A stretch of DNA of 7,139 bases from positions 1 to 7,139 of the forward strand of contig CAMWRL010000094.1 of assembly GCA_947176685.1 (NCBI GenBank), written 5' to 3'. The position numbers were made by a program, and so were the translations under genes. The notes beneath the pieces were generated by a model. It was not told the origin of the DNA and ran no database searches. It saw only the letters and a list, made by a program, of their open reading frames with translations. Shown here piece by piece: positions 4,566-7,139 of the stretch. Numbering within the stretch: the first letter of the stretch is position 1; the number at the start of each line of letters is the position of its first letter. The stretch is from an uncultured Ruminococcus sp. GTDB lineage: Bacteria > Bacillota > Clostridia > Oscillospirales > Ruminococcaceae.

Positions 4566-7061
4566 TTATACGAATTTTATTACTTTATAACCCTCGTTTT
4601 CAATGGCTTTTTTCAGGATTTTACTGTCAGTGTTGTCTGTCAGGATAATTGCTGTTCCTTTTTCGTGGCTTACTTCCTTAACTTCAACCCCTGTTTCTTC
4701 AAGTGCTGTTCTTACGTGAGATTCGCACTTTTCGCACATCATACCCTTTATTTTTATAGTAACGATACCGTTTGTGGTATTGTCTTTTTCTTTATGCTTA
4801 CTGGTTTGTCTGTCGTGACCGGAATCGTGTATCTTAACTAAATTAAGTCTCAGGGCGTTTGTTACAACGCAGAAGCTTGACAGACTCATTGCCGCTGCTC
4901 CGAACATCGGGTTAAGCTGCCAGCCTAAAAGCTTTATATAAACTCCGGCGGCAAGAGGTATTCCGATTACGTTATAGATAAATGCCCAGAAAAGATTCTG
5001 ATGAATATTTCTGAGTGTTGCACGGCTGAGGCGTATTGCTGCCGGAACGTCACTCAAACGGCTTTTCATAAGTACGATGTCTGCTGAATCTATTGCAACG
5101 TCCGTACCTGCTCCGATAGCTATTCCGGTGTCCGCACCCGTAAGAGCAGGAGCATCATTAATGCCGTCCCCTACCATTGCAACGCATCCCCTGCTCTTTA
5201 ATTTCCTTACAGCGTTTTCCTTGCCGTTCGGAAGCACTCCTGCTATAACTTCATCCACCCCTGCCTGTTTTCCGACAGCTTTGGCAGTACGTTCGTTGTC
5301 TCCGGTAATCATAACTACGTGAATACCCATATTCTGCAAGTCCTTTACCGCCTGCGGACTGTCTTCCTTTATAGTGTCCGCAACGGCTATTATTCCTACA
5401 AGCCTATCGCCCTCCGAAAAGAATAACGGTGTTTTTCCGTCCTCCGAAAGCTTTTCTGAAATCTCTTTTATTCCGTCCGTTATAACTGCCTTGTCACTTA
5501 TAAAGTTGTAGTTTCCGCAGGAAATCTTCATATCATTCCGGACTGCTTCAAGACCGTTTCCGGAAAGTACCTTGAAACTGCTTACTTCATATGATTCAAT
5601 ATTATCCTGTTCAGCCTTTTTCAGAATCGCTTTTGCCAGAGGGTGTTCGCTTTTTCTTTCAAGGGAGTACGCCAAAGTCATAAGATACTTTTCGTCATAA
5701 CCGTCAGCCGTAATTATATCTGTAACTTTCGGTTCACCGGAAGTTATAGTCCCCGTCTTGTCAAGTGCAACAACATTTACTTTTCCTGTTTCCTCAAGTG
5801 AAACGGCTGTCTTGAATAATATGCCGTTCTTAGCTCCAACGCCGTTGCCGACCATAATCGCTACTGGCGTAGCAAGTCCCAGCGCACAAGGACAGCTTAT
5901 TACCAGTACTGATACAGCCCTTGCAATTGCAAACCCTACAGTCTGTCCGACCGCAAGCCACACTATAAAGGTCAATATTGCTATGCAGATTACAGTCGGA
6001 ACGAATACTCCGGAAACCTTATCGGCTATTTTGGCAATGGGAGCTTTTGTAGCGGCGGCATCGCTGACCATTTGTATTATCTGCGAAAGCGTTGTATCTT
6101 CCCCGACCCTTGTCGCCCTGCACTTTATAAAACCTGACTGGTTAAGTGTTGCCGCTGAAACGCTGTCCCCCACTGTCTTGTCAACCGGAATGCTTTCACC
6201 GGTAAGTGCGGACTCATTGATGGCGCATTCACCCTCAATAATAACTCCGTCAACCGCTATATTCTCACCGGAACGCACTACAAATATATCATCTTTTTTC
6301 ACCTGCTCAACCGGAACGGTTTTTTCCGTACCGTTTTCCATTATGACGGCGGTTTTAGGCGCAAGCTTCATAAGGCTTTTAAGTGCATCTGTAGTCCTGC
6401 CCTTTGAACGTGCCTCAAGCATTTTTCCGACAGTTATAAGCGTAAGTATCATTGCCGCAGATTCAAAATAAAATTCGTGCATATACGGCATAGTCGGATT
6501 GCCTTTTAACTGAGCGTCAGTCATTGCAAGCAGAGAATACAGACTATATCCAAAGGACGCTCCCGAACCTAAAGCAACAAGCGTATCCATATTCGGCGAA
6601 CGTCTGAAAAGGCTTTTGAAACCACTGACAAAGAATTTCTGATTGATGACCATTACTATGCCGGCAAGAAGCATCTGTATAATACCAATCATAATATAAT
6701 TGCCGTCCATAAACTCCGGCAGAGGAAACCCCCACATATTATAGCCCATTGAGATATACATCAGCAGAACCAGAAAAATTATTGATGTCAGAAGTCTTTT
6801 TTTCAGTACGGGAGTTTCACGGTCTTTAAGTGAATCATCTGTGGCAGTCGTGGAGCTGTCCGCACCTTTCAGGGAAATGCCATATCCGGCATTTTGGACA
6901 GCCTGAATTATATCATTGTCGGAAGCCGTCCCGTCAACTCCCATTGAGTTGGTCAGCAGACTTACGGAGCAAGAAGTCACGCCATTTACTCCGGAAACAG
7001 CCTTTTCGACCCTTGCCGAACACGCCGCACAACTCATTCCGGTAATATTGAATTGTTTCAT
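4566..7061 (-). CDS. copA: Copper-exporting P1B-type ATPase with N- and C-terminal HMA domains
   Basis: Membrane pump of 831 residues that uses ATP to export Cu(I) from the cytoplasm. Domains in order: N-terminal HMA with GMSCAAC (C11, C14) at 1-65; membrane segments from about 90; actuator domain with TGES at 287-290; the copper-binding CPC at 390-392 in the sixth helix; phosphorylation site DKTGT with D434; nucleotide domain with SEHPLA (H473, P474); hinge GDGINDAP at 631-638; and the last helices with YN (696-697) and MSLSS (725-729). CPC, YN and MSxSS together mark the Cu(I)-specific P1B-1 class. A polar linker (about 743-765, HDRQTSKHKEKD) then joins a second, C-terminal HMA domain at 766-831 with GMMCEKC (C776, C779). 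This resembles a CopZ-type chaperone fused to the pump. The start is supported by AAAGGAGG 9 nt upstream. Its own terminator follows at once. Silver may also be carried, as in other family members. A CsoR- or CopY-type regulator would be expected but is not in the window. Confidence 0.96.
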   Translation of the reverse strand: MKQFNITGMSCAACSARVEKAVSGVNGVTSCSVSLLTNSMGVDGTASDNDIIQAVQNAGYGISLKGADSSTTATDDSLKDRETPVLKKRLLTSIIFLVLLMYISMGYNMWGFPLPEFMDGNYIMIGIIQMLLAGIVMVINQKFFVSGFKSLFRRSPNMDTLVALGSGASFGYSLYSLLAMTDAQLKGNPTMPYMHEFYFESAAMILTLITVGKMLEARSKGRTTDALKSLMKLAPKTAVIMENGTEKTVPVEQVKKDDIFVVRSGENIAVDGVIIEGECAINESALTGESIPVDKTVGDSVSAATLNQSGFIKCRATRVGEDTTLSQIIQMVSDAAATKAPIAKIADKVSGVFVPTVICIAILTFIVWLAVGQTVGFAIARAVSVLVISCPCALGLATPVAIMVGNGVGAKNGILFKTAVSLEETGKVNVVALDKTGTITSGEPKVTDIITADGYDEKYLMTLAYSLERKSEHPLAKAILKKAEQDNIESYEVSSFKVLSGNGLEAVRNDMKISCGNYNFISDKAVITDGIKEISEKLSEDGKTPLFFSEGDRLVGIIAVADTIKEDSPQAVKDLQNMGIHVVMITGDNERTAKAVGKQAGVDEVIAGVLPNGKENAVRKLKSRGCVAMVGDGINDAPALTGADTGIAIGAGTDVAIDSADIVLMKSRLSDVPAAIRLSRATLRNIHQNLFWAFIYNVIGIPLAAGVYIKLLGWQLNPMFGAAAMSLSSFCVVTNALRLNLVKIHDSGHDRQTSKHKEKDNTTNGIVTIKIKGMMCEKCESHVRTALEETGVEVKEVSHEKGTAIILTDNTDSKILKKAIENEGYKVIKFV

Positions 7062-7070
7062 TGTTATAAA

Positions 7071-7078
7071 CCTCCTTT
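7071..7078 (-). promoter_or_regulatory. Ribosome binding site of copA
   Basis: The minus strand reads AAAGGAGG, with the core GGAGG ending 9 nt before the ATG at 7061-7059. It fixes the start at MKQFNITGMSCAAC, which keeps the first HMA domain whole. Confidence 0.85.
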
Positions 7079-7113
7079 TTGATATATATTAAATCTCCTC
7101 GGAAACTAATTCT

Positions 7114-7135
7114 GGGATTCAAAATTAATGATCCC
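7114..7135. promoter_or_regulatory. Imperfect inverted repeat upstream of copA
   Basis: GGGAT (7114-7118) and ATCCC (7131-7135) form an inverted repeat. It extends inward by CA/TG if one T is bulged, over an AT-rich centre. It lies about 55-75 bases before the copA ATG, where a copper-responsive operator might sit. It does not match the CopY box TACANNTGTA or a CsoR site as I know them, and no confident -35/-10 pair was found nearby. It could equally be the end of an upstream element cut by the window. Confidence 0.25.
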
Positions 7136-7139
7136 GCAG

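Noticed and set aside
4180..4841. Plus-strand open frames crossing the 3' end of copA and the start of the CHAP-dockerin gene
   Set aside because: They run through a perfect promoter and a strong terminator of the opposite strand, have no RBS and show no recognisable domains.
5758..6471. Long open frame on the plus strand (237 codons) inside copA
   Set aside because: It is exactly antisense to well-conserved copA motifs (TGES to DKTGT), has a biased Ser/Thr/Ala/Pro composition, and resembles no family I know. It is an antisense shadow of codon use.

Overview
The window looks like the chromosome of a low-to-moderate GC, Gram-positive, anaerobic Clostridia-type bacterium, most likely a Ruminococcus or close relative (Oscillospiraceae). 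Three signs point there: a secreted protein ending in a Ruminococcus-style type I dockerin behind a threonine-rich linker; a sporulation sigma factor of the SigK type; and a divergent GyrB-like protein of a kind I associate from memory with this family. The genus is an inference. No mobile element, tRNA, rRNA or CRISPR array was seen.

Layout: (1) bases 1-1549, minus strand: the first 516 residues of a divergent type IIA topoisomerase B subunit, cut by the window edge just before its Toprim DxD motif. (2) 1550-1687: a short divergent promoter region. (3) 1688-2371, plus strand: sigK, with an intact hydrophobic N-terminal pro-sequence. (4) 2372-2474: a convergent intergenic gap holding a strong terminator for the next minus-strand gene, possibly acting both ways. 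(5) 2475-4370, minus strand: an exported modular protein made of a CHAP domain, two nearly identical beta-trefoil (ricin-type) lectin domains, a Thr linker, an Ig-like (BIG2-like) domain and a dockerin. A textbook sigma-A promoter and a leader of about 80 nt lie upstream. (6) 4528-4560: a strong terminator for copA. (7) 4566-7061, minus strand: a copper-exporting P1B ATPase with metal-binding (HMA) domains at both ends. (8) 7062-7139: its upstream region, cut by the window.

Each gene appears to be its own transcription unit: the topoisomerase and sigK diverge, sigK and the CHAP-dockerin gene converge, and copA is closed by its own terminator. I see no sign that the four form one pathway. They cover DNA topology, late mother-cell sporulation control, secreted cell-wall or cellulosome-linked hydrolysis, and copper export. 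The most noteworthy items are the dockerin-borne CHAP-lectin enzyme with its recent internal duplication, the divergent GyrB-like paralogue, and the CopA with a fused C-terminal CopZ-like domain. I did not find a clearly new multi-gene system.
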